DNA of 12,553 bases from Candidatus Kaiserbacteria bacterium RIFCSPHIGHO2_12_FULL_56_13 (lineage in GTDB: Bacteria > Patescibacteriota > Minisyncoccia > Phycocordibacterales > Phycocordibacteraceae): positions 5,449-18,001 of the forward strand of contig MFLS01000032.1 of assembly GCA_001781625.1 (NCBI GenBank). Reading direction: 5' to 3'. Positions 5,800 through 11,781 of this stretch are shown here, one piece after another. Both the position numbers and the translations under genes were made by a program. Position 1 is the first letter of the stretch; every line of letters starts with the position of its first letter. The notes beneath the pieces are model-generated. The model saw only the letters and a list, made by a program, of their open reading frames with translations, did not search any database and had not been told where the DNA came from.

Positions 5800-6804
5800 A
5801 TGATTGACGTACTCATCGTATCGAGCCTCAGCGAGAGGTACTACTATGACGCGTTTGTGCAAATCTGTGAACGTCGGGGGATCCGCATAGGTATCCTCGA
5901 TCCAGAACACTTCGTAGAGACAAACGGTTCGCTGTATGTGGAACTTGACGGAGTAGCACCGCGCGGACATGTCGAGCTCGTACGGCTCGGAGAAGACGCG
6001 AATACGACGGTGCATGCACCAATCGAAAATATTCGCGTCGCTTGGTATCTTCGTGTGAATCGCAAAACGCGCGTTCGCGACATCGTTGATCCCCAACAGC
6101 GGTTCGTTTGGAATGAGACACTCTGCGCAATCCACGCCACGCTCTCGGTCCTGTCTTGTCCATGGATTAATACATTTGGAAACCTTGATCGGCTTGCAAG
6201 CAATAAGCTTCTGCAACAGCAACACGCACATGCGGCTGGACTCAGAACTCCGAAAACAAGGATGAGTAACGATCCCAGACATATTACGGCGTTCGCGAGC
6301 GCACATGACGGACTACTTCTCAAATCTATCGGTTACACGTCTCTTGATTCGAAAGATGAGCTCGTTCTGTATTCGGAGAGATTTGACTTTGCCGAGATCG
6401 CGCGTAGCCCTGCGGCGATACGCGCATGTGCGGTGTACGCGCAGGAGTACATGCCGAAAAAGTATGAGTATCGTGTCATGTTCGTTGACGGAGAGATCCT
6501 CGCATGCCGAATCGATTCTCAAGCCAGTGAGAAAACCGAGACGGATTGGCGGCATTATGACTTCGCACATGTCGCGCATACCGCAGCCGAACTGCCATCA
6601 AATATTCGAGATAAAATCATCGCATTCATGAACTCGATTGGTCTTCGATATGGTGCCCTCGACCTTATCGAGATGCCGAGCGGTGAATTCGTTTTTCTCG
6701 AAGTGAATCCGAGTGGGCAGTGGGAATGGATCGCTAAACTAGGGGGTTTGCCGGTCGCCGACACTATTGCCACGATGTTCGAGAAGATCATTCAACGAGC
6801 CTAG
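5800..6804 (+). CDS. ATP-grasp ligase of the MvdC/MvdD (graspetide macrocyclase) type
   Basis: ATP-grasp enzymes activate a carboxylate as an acyl-phosphate. This family forms ester or amide links between Asp/Glu and Ser/Thr/Lys side chains of a ribosomal peptide. In the 334 residues: an N-terminal domain with DPEHF (34-38) and VAWYLR (80-85), matching the family's DPxxFP and AVWYRRP; WINTFGNLDRLASNK (122-136); GLRTPKTRMSNDP (147-159); the nucleotide Lys175; AQEYMPK (214-220); Arg225; SQxSxKTxTDWR (240-251); the metal-site Asp288; and FLEVNPSGQWEW (299-310), very close to the NPxGQWLW of MvdC/D. Length fits. AAAGGA lies before the ATG. It follows a GNAT gene, as in microviridin loci, but no transporter or protease is nearby. 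A RimK-like ligase acting on another substrate is the alternative. Confidence 0.82.
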   Translation: MIDVLIVSSLSERYYYDAFVQICERRGIRIGILDPEHFVETNGSLYVELDGVAPRGHVELVRLGEDANTTVHAPIENIRVAWYLRVNRKTRVRDIVDPQQRFVWNETLCAIHATLSVLSCPWINTFGNLDRLASNKLLQQQHAHAAGLRTPKTRMSNDPRHITAFASAHDGLLLKSIGYTSLDSKDELVLYSERFDFAEIARSPAAIRACAVYAQEYMPKKYEYRVMFVDGEILACRIDSQASEKTETDWRHYDFAHVAHTAAELPSNIRDKIIAFMNSIGLRYGALDLIEMPSGEFVFLEVNPSGQWEWIAKLGGLPVADTIATMFEKIIQRA

Positions 6805-6841
6805 AAAAACCCTCGGCGCTGAACGCGCGCCGAGGGTTTTA
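6805..6841. terminator. Bidirectional terminator between ATP-grasp and WYHHAT gene A
   Basis: A 14-bp stem (6806-6819 with 6827-6840) with A run and T run on opposite sides. It ends both convergent genes and touches the stop of the minus-strand gene. Confidence 0.9.
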
Positions 6842-7327
6842 GTTAAACGTTCCCTTTTCGTATTCAGCGAGAAGATGTTCGGCATATGGGCGTTCTATCT
6901 CGTTCACTTTCTCAGCCGTCCAGAGGCGAGCCGCATCAATTTCTCCATTGAGGAGCATGCAAAGCACGGGCGTAATCCTATTAGGATGTCCCTCATATAA
7001 GTAGGAGAGTGCGGTACTACAATAAATTCGCGCCTGTTTAAGATCCCGTTTCTGCCATATGCACACCGTGGTGGCGTGGTGATACCACAACCAGAGTATA
7101 TTTTGTACTGCCTTCCGTTCTGCTTCTGGCAGATTTATAAGTGAGAGAGATGCTAGTTTATCTTTAATCTGATTGTTCGTGAGCGCGGTATTCTGCGGAT
7201 CAAATCCGCAATTTTTGATGAGTTTCTGATCATGCTCGAGATTCAACTGGTGTAGCTCGTAAATGTCAGCGACACCAAAATGAGTACAGATATCTTGAAG
7301 TCTCTTCAGCTCTGTGCGCCCGCTCAT
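6839..7327 (-). CDS. WYHHAT-motif protein A, unknown function (paralogue of the protein at 7671-8177)
   Basis: I do not recognise this 162-residue protein. It is soluble, with no signal or membrane segment, and looks all-helical. Residues 78-108 carry LWLWYHHATTVCIW, then RD (94-95), AR (99-100) and AL (106-107), followed by PNRIT (115-119) and a C-terminal helix with conserved Trp136. The spacing of Trp/Ala/Leu is TPR-like. Nearly all of these residues recur in the same order in the protein at 7671-8177, so the two are duplicates that have diverged widely. Start: ATG 7327, aligned with the paralogue; a TTG at 7342 is possible, and neither has a Shine-Dalgarno. It converges on the ATP-grasp gene. 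Clustered Trp, Tyr and two His suggest a binding pocket, but this is inference only. Confidence 0.75.
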   Translation of the reverse strand: MSGRTELKRLQDICTHFGVADIYELHQLNLEHDQKLIKNCGFDPQNTALTNNQIKDKLASLSLINLPEAERKAVQNILWLWYHHATTVCIWQKRDLKQARIYCSTALSYLYEGHPNRITPVLCMLLNGEIDAARLWTAEKVNEIERPYAEHLLAEYEKGTFN

Positions 7328-7353
7328 ATGCGCATCGTACAATTGCGCGCTTG

Positions 7354-7388
7354 AAAAAGAAAGAAGGAGGCAGTGCCTCCTTCTTTTT
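7354..7388. terminator. Strong bidirectional terminator
   Basis: A 12-bp perfect stem (7360-7371 with 7375-7386), loop AGT, with an A run before and a T run after. It lies between the 58-residue ORF and WYHHAT gene A on the minus strand, so gene A probably needs its own promoter. Confidence 0.85.
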
Positions 7389-7410
7389 ACGAACCGGATT
7401 TTTAGCCGGT

Positions 7411-7587
7411 TCAGTCATTGCGTGGCGCGGTCGGATCATCGATTTGATCATGTCTCTCAGGGACACTGCCCTGCGTCGTGACCACGGTCATGTTCATGGT
7501 CTCTGCAGGACATACTGGACGTGGCCGTGCTCGACGAAGCATGAGCGGCGCTGTATCCGACACTCTAAGAGCATTTGATTTACTCAC
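7411..7587 (-). CDS. 58-residue ORF, candidate graspetide-type precursor peptide
   Basis: A GTG-initiated small ORF between the two WYHHAT genes. Translation support is strong: GGGAGG (7601-7606) and AAGGTGAT (7593-7600) precede GTG by 5 A residues, the best anti-16S match in the window. The N-terminal half (1-29) has Leu/Arg-rich APLMLRRARPRP (13-24), reminiscent of the PFFARFL-type leader helix of graspetide precursors. The C-terminal half has hydroxyl residues Thr34, Thr37, Thr38, Ser41, then acids Glu44, Asp47, Asp50, Asp51, mostly at 3-residue steps, and ends PRND. Such an ordered Thr/Ser-then-Glu/Asp core is what ATP-grasp macrocyclases esterify. A weak promoter (TTCACT 7662-7667, TAATAT 7640-7645) lies upstream; a GAACCGG/CCGGTTC hairpin overlaps the stop. 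The product role is inferred; it could be an unrelated small protein. Confidence 0.6.
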   Translation of the reverse strand: MSKSNALRVSDTAPLMLRRARPRPVCPAETMNMTVVTTQGSVPERHDQIDDPTAPRND

Positions 7588-7670
7588 TTTTTATCACCTT
7601 CCTCCCGTGAGTAAGTTGAAAATCGATTTATCTAGGTGAATATTATCCGAATTTTAAAATAAGTGAATCC

Positions 7671-8177
7671 CTAGGATTTAAAGAGGTTCCTCGTATTGAA
7701 TTCTGTCATTATCCCCTGAGAAGCAGTTTTCTCGGGTTCTTCAGAAATTGTCTTCAGCCAATCCTCCGCTTCTGTCTTTCTATCGTGCACCAGTAAATAG
7801 AGGGGGCGCGTAATTTTGTTTGGATTATCTGCTACTTGGTAGTTAAGTGCTTTTTTTGAGAATTCTCGGGCTTTCGTTTTATCTCTATAACGCCAGATTG
7901 CATACCCAGTTGCATGATGGTACCAAAACCACAACACATCCCGCAGATCGTCGTTCTCTTGTTTCTCACCAGAAAAACCCTGTTCGATTGCCCTCTCTAT
8001 TATTTCTTTGGCTTTATTTATAACGAGAGCCTTGTTCTTATAGTCCAAGGCTTGTGCCTTTATAAGACGCTGATCCTCTGCAATGAACTTTTTACACAAA
8101 TCGCTCACGTTGGATGCATTGAGGAGCTTAAAAGCTTCCTTCAGTGGGCTCTGCTCACGAGCGATTTTCTTTCTCAT
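7671..8177 (-). CDS. WYHHAT-motif protein B, unknown function (paralogue of the protein at 6839-7327)
   Basis: 168 residues, not recognised. Shared with protein A: VLWFWYHHATGYAIW (81-95), RD (98-99), AR (103-104), AL (110-111), DNPNKIT (117-123), LxxL (126-129), Trp140, and a C-terminal acidic helix ending EFNTRNLF. The N-terminal 75 residues are helical, charged and more diverged, but NVSDL and EDQRLIK (34-40) match VADIYEL and EHDQKLIK in A. I chose ATG 8177 because it gives the same length before the conserved block as in A; the frame is open upstream to a TTG at 8291, and ATG 8219 is also possible. No good Shine-Dalgarno. Base composition is more AT-rich than in flanking genes. It ends 83 nt before the small precursor-like ORF on the same strand, so the two may be co-transcribed. 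Confidence 0.75.
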   Translation of the reverse strand: MRKKIAREQSPLKEAFKLLNASNVSDLCKKFIAEDQRLIKAQALDYKNKALVINKAKEIIERAIEQGFSGEKQENDDLRDVLWFWYHHATGYAIWRYRDKTKAREFSKKALNYQVADNPNKITRPLYLLVHDRKTEAEDWLKTISEEPEKTASQGIMTEFNTRNLFKS

Positions 8178-8286
8178 ACCTGCAAATGGGAACGCGTCCC
8201 AAGAGTTGAATGCTCTCATTTTACCACACAAAAAGAAAAACGGCGGCAATCGGTACCTGGAGAAGGCTTCAATACCCCGAGAATTC

Positions 8287-8315
8287 TTCAAAGCGGATGT
8301 TGTCGCTTATATTAT
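8287..8315 (+). promoter_or_regulatory. Candidate promoter for the secreted protein gene
   Basis: TTCAAA (8287-8292), 17 bp, TATTAT (8310-8315). It would leave a leader of about 180 nt containing a CAAACCG/CGGTTTG hairpin just before the gene. Confidence 0.35.
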
Positions 8316-8503
8316 CGCGAACGATACTCATGGGCGGGGTAAACATCTAAGATATGGACTTCGTCTGGAAAATATTTGAGCTCGCCACCAGTGAAGTATC
8401 CCGGGGCATTAGTTGGTGGTGTTTCTTCGGATTTTATGGGAAAATAAAAGGTGGACTCCAAACCGATACCCGGTTTGTAGAGGTACCTTGGGAGATTACT
8501 CAT
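8312..8503 (-). CDS. Possible small protein of about 63 residues
   Basis: An open minus-strand frame ending TAA at 8312-8314. From the ATG at 8503 it encodes a Pro/Gly/Tyr/Phe/Glu-rich polypeptide with few Ser, Arg or Cys (for example SEETPPTNAPGYFTGGELKY), a composition more like a real protein than an antisense shadow. The frame is open further upstream to an ATG at 8572, but that would overlap the signal peptide of the plus-strand gene. No Shine-Dalgarno is seen at any start, and it overlaps the candidate plus-strand promoter region. It lies upstream of WYHHAT gene B on the same strand. I do not recognise it; it could be non-coding. Confidence 0.35.
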   Translation of the reverse strand: MSNLPRYLYKPGIGLESTFYFPIKSEETPPTNAPGYFTGGELKYFPDEVHILDVYPAHEYRSR

Positions 8504-9161
8504 GATCAAGTCAGTGGTTGGCAGAGATCTCCGCATGGCGGCTCTTCTGCTTTCTTTTGTATTCGTTGCCATACCGCTTTACGCCCCACAGGCAGAGGCG
8601 GCAAACGCCGTTATCTACAAAGATTTCGGTAACTCGATGAAAATCGGATTCATCGGCGAGAATGGCGAAAACGAGGAGCTCAAGGCACTCCCACCAGCGC
8701 GGCGGATCGCGATATGGCCAGGCGAGAGCGGCGAGCTGCATATGGCCGAACAGTTCATCGCCTCCGGACAATTCGATGTCTCAACGCCATCGAGGGTCGG
8801 CGGGATTGCAACGGCGGCGCAGATCAGCCGTGACCTCAAGGAGCTTACGCGAGGTGAGCAAGCCGAGGCGTTCGACCTCGTATGCCGCGAAACCGGTACG
8901 GAGCTCGTATTCGCGACACATAACCTCGGGACAGGAAAAAGCGAGGGCTTGTTCTCAAGAACCTACACCACTCGGGTAGACCTAGTCGCGTTTTCGTGCG
9001 CCGAACACTCGTTCGTGTGGGAAACGCACATGGCACTTGTCCAGCGGCCGATCACTCGCGCTGCCTCTGAAGACCAGCTCCAGAGTGCCGCTGGCGACGC
9101 ATGGGCGGAACGCGTCATCGCCGCCAAAAACCTTGGCGTTCAGCAAGTAAGCTCCAACTGA
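8502..9161 (+). CDS. Secreted protein, CsgG/LpoB-like fold suspected
   Basis: A 219-residue exported protein. Residues 1-33 form a signal peptide: a basic N-terminus, the hydrophobic core MAALLLSFVFVAIPLYA, and an AEA cleavage site before ANA. There is no lipobox cysteine. The mature part has RRIAIWP (67-73), FIASGQFDVSTP (85-96), DLVCRETGTELVFATHN (125-141), and a later strand pair DLVAFSCAEHSFVWET (160-175). This alternation (a strand, a helix ending in 'phe-asp-val', then a strand saying 'the factor is or is not present') is the pattern of CsgG/PelC/LpoB-type periplasmic domains. That match is my inference, not a firm family call. GGGAG lies 7 nt before the ATG. A terminator follows immediately, so it is a single-gene unit. 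The TGA stop shows that TGA is not recoded. Confidence 0.6.
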   Translation: MIKSVVGRDLRMAALLLSFVFVAIPLYAPQAEAANAVIYKDFGNSMKIGFIGENGENEELKALPPARRIAIWPGESGELHMAEQFIASGQFDVSTPSRVGGIATAAQISRDLKELTRGEQAEAFDLVCRETGTELVFATHNLGTGKSEGLFSRTYTTRVDLVAFSCAEHSFVWETHMALVQRPITRAASEDQLQSAAGDAWAERVIAAKNLGVQQVSSN

Positions 9162-9181
9162 AATGTGCAAAAGTCACGCCG

Positions 9182-9218
9182 AACCGGAGCCCGAGTAAGT
9201 GGGCTCCGGTTTTATTTA
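9182..9218 (+). terminator. Terminator of the secreted protein gene
   Basis: An 11-bp stem (9182-9192 with 9201-9211) followed by TTTTATTTAT. Confidence 0.85.
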
Positions 9219-9239
9219 TCCTTACACGATGTATAAAAA

Positions 9240-9248
9240 TGGTATCCT
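9240..9248 (+). promoter_or_regulatory. Extended -10 promoter of the Nudix-like gene
   Basis: TGG immediately before TATCCT (9243-9248), about 30 nt ahead of the GTG start. The -35 candidate CTTACA is 16 bp upstream and weak. Confidence 0.5.
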
Positions 9249-9278
9249 ATCTAACGATGCTCTTTCAAGGAGAGTGCG

Positions 9279-9779
9279 GTGACAGTACCTATAAATGGCG
9301 CTCTCCGAGTGCGGGGAGTGGCGCTTGTCGTGAGGAATCCTCGCGGCGAGATATTGCTCGTAGAAGAGGGTGAGACGAAGCCCGAATTCGGAAAGTACGC
9401 GGGGATGTTCTCCCCGCCGATGGAGACTCTGCTTTACAGAAAAGAGCCTCTTCTCACGGCCGTGGGTCGGCTCATTGCTGAAGAGATCCCCGGCTTTAGC
9501 GGCCACATCACGGTTGAAGAGAAATGGCGCGGCGTGTATTGTCTCGATGCGGGACCGATCGCCGCGCTGTTCGTGGGGGAGACAGCGCGAACTGACCTCC
9601 CCTCTCCCTCACAAAGTGGAGGAGAGGTGAACGGTCACCGCTGGGTACACCCTCGAGAGGCGCTCGAGAAGTGGCTCCGCCAAGGAGCATGGGAGATGAT
9701 TGTCGACTACCTCGAGGATCGTGAGGGTGTTATTCGTCGCCGATGCTTCCCGCCCATGCCGCTCCATGCGCTCTTGTAA
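9279..9779 (+). CDS. Nudix-like hydrolase with a degenerate Nudix box
   Basis: A 166-residue cytoplasmic protein with the Nudix N-terminal strands (RVRGVALVVRNPRGEILLVEEG, residues 10-31). The Nudix box is recognisable but altered: Glu56, seven residues, Arg64, then LIAEE with Glu68-Glu69 retained and Gly72 displaced by one extra residue, while the leading Gly and the Glu after Arg are lost. Metal binding by the Glu pair may survive, so activity on a nucleoside diphosphate-type substrate is possible but uncertain. HRWVHPREALEKWL (121-134) matches the usual 'xWxxxxEL' strand-helix after the box. The GTG start is set by AAGGAG 6 nt upstream. It converges on the isopentenyl phosphate kinase gene. 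It is not a type I IPP isomerase, as that family's Cys and Glu motifs are missing. Confidence 0.75.
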   Translation: MTVPINGALRVRGVALVVRNPRGEILLVEEGETKPEFGKYAGMFSPPMETLLYRKEPLLTAVGRLIAEEIPGFSGHITVEEKWRGVYCLDAGPIAALFVGETARTDLPSPSQSGGEVNGHRWVHPREALEKWLRQGAWEMIVDYLEDREGVIRRRCFPPMPLHALL

Positions 9780-9791
9780 TTGCTCTTAATC

Positions 9792-9827
9792 GCGCACATC
9801 TGCCTTTGGCAGATGTGCGCTTTTTTT
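9792..9827 (+). terminator. Terminator of the Nudix-like gene
   Basis: A 13-bp perfect stem (9792-9804 with 9808-9820), loop TTT, then seven T that run into the stop codon of the convergent kinase gene. Confidence 0.92.
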
Positions 9828-10611
9828 AAAGCTCGATGCGTGTGCCGTGTTGTTTGTCGCGTAAAACCTCCCCAAGAGCGCCCGGAGTAAGACCATTGAA
9901 GATGGTTACCGTGCAGGCACGGAGCGCGAAGAGCGCTCGCAATTTACCGCCCATCGCGCCGGTAACGTCGCGCGCATTGCCTTTTGCAGACGTTTGAGAA
10001 AATGCGCCAAGACTTTTGCGTGTGATTGTGCGAAGCGGACGCTCCTCTTTTTTAGGCGGGAATGTTTTGTACACGCCGTCAACATCGGTCGCAAAGAAAA
10101 CTTTGTGGCTATGAAAATGTCGCGCGAGCGTGACCGCAAGCCGGTCGGCAGAGGCGATTTCTATCCGGCGGCCGTCGGCAATGACGCCGTCTCCGCCAAG
10201 GAGTGGCACGCCGCCCTTCACTAGGATGGTTTTGATGATTGGAAGATTTGTAAAAATGAGCCTCCCCCTCTCCTCTTTCACGAACGCGCTTGTTTGGAGC
10301 GGGACGATGGGGATGCCCTAATCCATGAGAGCGCCTGCGAGCACCTCGCCAAGCACGCGCATCGCGGCAGATGTCTTACCGAGGCCGAAAAACGCCCCCC
10401 TCGAAAGCGCTCGCCCCGAGAGGCGGTACTGCCTCGCAAGCGGGTGCCCGAACGAGCCGCCGCCATAGAGAAGGATGAGCGGCCTGCCGCGGTGCGCCTT
10501 CGCAATTTCGCGCGCAAGCCGCTTGATCTCACGAACGCGCGCCACCGGCTTGCCGCTCTTTTTCTCGGTGATGATACTCCCCCCGAGTTTTATGATCATA
10601 GGGCCTTTCAT
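9826..10611 (-). pseudogene. Isopentenyl phosphate kinase interrupted by one in-frame TAG
   Basis: Amino acid kinase-fold enzyme that turns isopentenyl phosphate into isopentenyl diphosphate in alternative mevalonate pathways. Reading through, the frame spans 262 codons (including the TAG and the terminal stop), the normal size. Motifs: IIKLGGSIIT (6-15), LLYGGGSFGHPLA (47-59) with the diagnostic substrate-binding His after GGGSFG, GIPIVPLQTS (99-108), GGDGVIADGRRIEIASADRLA, KVFFATDVDGVY, and ARDVTGAMGGKL, all on both sides of the break and in the same frame. Codon 98 is TAG (10318-10320), between MD and GIP. The next start (GTG 10281) has no ribosome site, so a split protein is unlikely. TAG ends several other genes here, so it is not recoded. 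Either a recent nonsense mutation, read-through, or a sequence error. TATAAT ends 8 nt before the ATG, suggesting a leaderless mRNA. Confidence 0.85.
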
Positions 10612-10619
10612 CGCGCTCG

Positions 10620-10627
10620 ATTATACT
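10620..10627. promoter_or_regulatory. Bidirectional overlapping -10 boxes
   Basis: TATAAT on the minus strand (10620-10625) and TATACT on the plus strand (10622-10627) share four bases. The kinase ATG is 8 nt away in one direction and the GH18 ATG 7 nt away in the other, so both mRNAs would be leaderless from one symmetric site. Confidence 0.65.
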
Positions 10628-10634
10628 TGAAATA

Positions 10635-11660
10635 ATGCTTCTTGCACGACTCGCACTTGTGCCGCTTGTCATGAGCGGGGTGCTTGCTCTCCCCTTCTCC
10701 GCGCTTGCCGCAACGCCGACGTATAAACCGATGCGACTCTTTTATTACACCGACAACGAGTTCGCAAAAAAATCGTTTATGAAAAATGCGTGGCATGTCG
10801 ATATTTTCGCGCCGCAGGTCTATGAGCTTAAAGCTGACGGCACCCTCTCGGGGACTCTTGAGGAGGAGCTCATTGCGTACGCAAAAAAGAACAAGGCACA
10901 CATTATGCCGCTCGTTACGAATGAGAAGTTTAGCGTGAACTCACACAAAGATCTGCTCGACGACCCTGCTATGCAAGCAATCGCGATAAGCGCCATGATC
11001 ACTGAAGCGAAGAACCGCGGGTACTGGGGCTGGCAGTTTGATTTTGAGCAGATGAGCACAGACCATCGCGATGCGTATTCAGCATTCGTCGCTCGAGCCG
11101 CCGAGGTGTTTCGCGCAGCAGGGCTCAAAACCTCGGTCGCGGTGGTCGCCAAAATCTCGGATAATCCTACCGACTACCCGAATAACCTCTGGCAGAAACT
11201 CATCGGTGTCTACGACTATGACGCCTTGGCCACCTCGGCCGATTTTATAAGCGTGATGAGCTACGACGACCCGACCTCGAAAGGCCCTGCCGTACAGTGG
11301 GCGTGGCTCGAGAAAGTGCTCGATTACTCGCTCCTCCATGTCCCTAAAGAGAAACTATCGCTCGGGCTCGCTCTCTACTACTGGGCGCGCGATGCTTCCA
11401 CCGGCAAACTTATCGGCATCGGCGGCAATGAAACGATCGACGGGATTTTCGTGAGGCGCAAGGTCGTCGTAACTTTCGACTCGCTCAACAAGATGCCGGT
11501 GATGCACTATATGGCCGAAGGTGTGATGTACTCCCTGTGGTACGAGAACGCGAAAAGCATCCGCTACAAATACGACCTCATCAAAGCACACAAACTCTAC
11601 GGCTTTTCTGCATGGACGCTAGGGCTTGAAGTACCGTCGATTTGGAACGTGCTAAAATAA
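10635..11660 (+). CDS. Secreted glycoside hydrolase family 18-type protein
   Basis: A 341-residue exported protein resembling GH18 peptidoglycan or chitin hydrolases such as the catalytic part of spore-cortex YaaH/SleL proteins. Signal peptide 1-25 (hydrophobic LALVPLVMSGVLALPF, cleavage after ALA). The TIM barrel is visible as successive strands: MRLFYYTD (33-40), HVDIFAPQVYEL (54-65), HIMPLVTN (89-96), GWQFDFEQM (132-140), KTSVAVVAK (165-173), FISVMSYDD, LSLGLALYYW and a late YGFSAWTLGLE. The catalytic strand keeps Asp136 and acid Glu138 of the DxxDxDxE motif, but the earlier Asp positions are replaced. It lacks LysM repeats, so it is a lone catalytic domain. Leaderless start: TATACT 7 nt upstream. 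It probably acts on the cell's own or a host's cell wall; the substrate is not determined. Confidence 0.85.
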   Translation: MLLARLALVPLVMSGVLALPFSALAATPTYKPMRLFYYTDNEFAKKSFMKNAWHVDIFAPQVYELKADGTLSGTLEEELIAYAKKNKAHIMPLVTNEKFSVNSHKDLLDDPAMQAIAISAMITEAKNRGYWGWQFDFEQMSTDHRDAYSAFVARAAEVFRAAGLKTSVAVVAKISDNPTDYPNNLWQKLIGVYDYDALATSADFISVMSYDDPTSKGPAVQWAWLEKVLDYSLLHVPKEKLSLGLALYYWARDASTGKLIGIGGNETIDGIFVRRKVVVTFDSLNKMPVMHYMAEGVMYSLWYENAKSIRYKYDLIKAHKLYGFSAWTLGLEVPSIWNVLK

Positions 11661-11665
11661 GAGCA

Positions 11666-11694
11666 TTGCAAAAAATATTTCCCGCCCCTATACT
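11666..11694 (+). promoter_or_regulatory. Promoter of the tRNA gene
   Basis: TTGCAA (11666-11671), 17 bp, TATACT (11689-11694). The predicted start is about 2 nt before the mature tRNA 5' end. Confidence 0.7.
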
Positions 11695-11703
11695 GCGGGC
11701 AAT

Positions 11704-11774
11704 AGCGGGGTAGAGTAATAGTAATTCGCGAGGCTCATAACCTCGAGATGGCCGTGCAAGTCGGCCCCCCGCAA
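11704..11774 (+). tRNA. tRNA-Met (CAT), initiator-like, atypical loops
   Basis: The cloverleaf folds fully: acceptor 11705-11710 with 11767-11772, D stem GAGT/ATTC, anticodon stem CGAGG/CCTCG with loop CTCATAA (anticodon 11736-11738), a 4-nt variable loop, and T stem GGCCG/CGGCC. Position 1 (A11704) faces A72 and is unpaired, the mark of a bacterial initiator tRNA. CCA is not encoded. Oddities: the D loop is only AATAGTA and lacks the GG pair, the T loop is TGCAAGT with G in place of T55, and the initiator's three G-C pairs next to the anticodon are reduced to two plus an A-T. It has its own promoter. Either a real, unusual initiator or a degenerate copy. Confidence 0.85.
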
Positions 11775-11781
11775 CTAGTAG

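Noticed and set aside
5780..5803. Seven-codon ORF (MKKGMLR) ending in ATGA over the ATP-grasp start
   Set aside because: Could give translational coupling, but it is so short that chance is a sufficient explanation, and the ATP-grasp has its own Shine-Dalgarno.
7351..7578. Plus-strand frame opposite the 58-residue ORF
   Set aside because: Begins in the terminator A run, without a ribosome site; the minus-strand frame has the strong one.
9279..9779. Type I isopentenyl-diphosphate isomerase (a Nudix relative) beside the kinase
   Set aside because: The catalytic Cys and Glu motifs of that family are absent.
9826..10611. Frameshift as the cause of the split kinase
   Set aside because: Both parts are in the same frame; only a TAG separates them.
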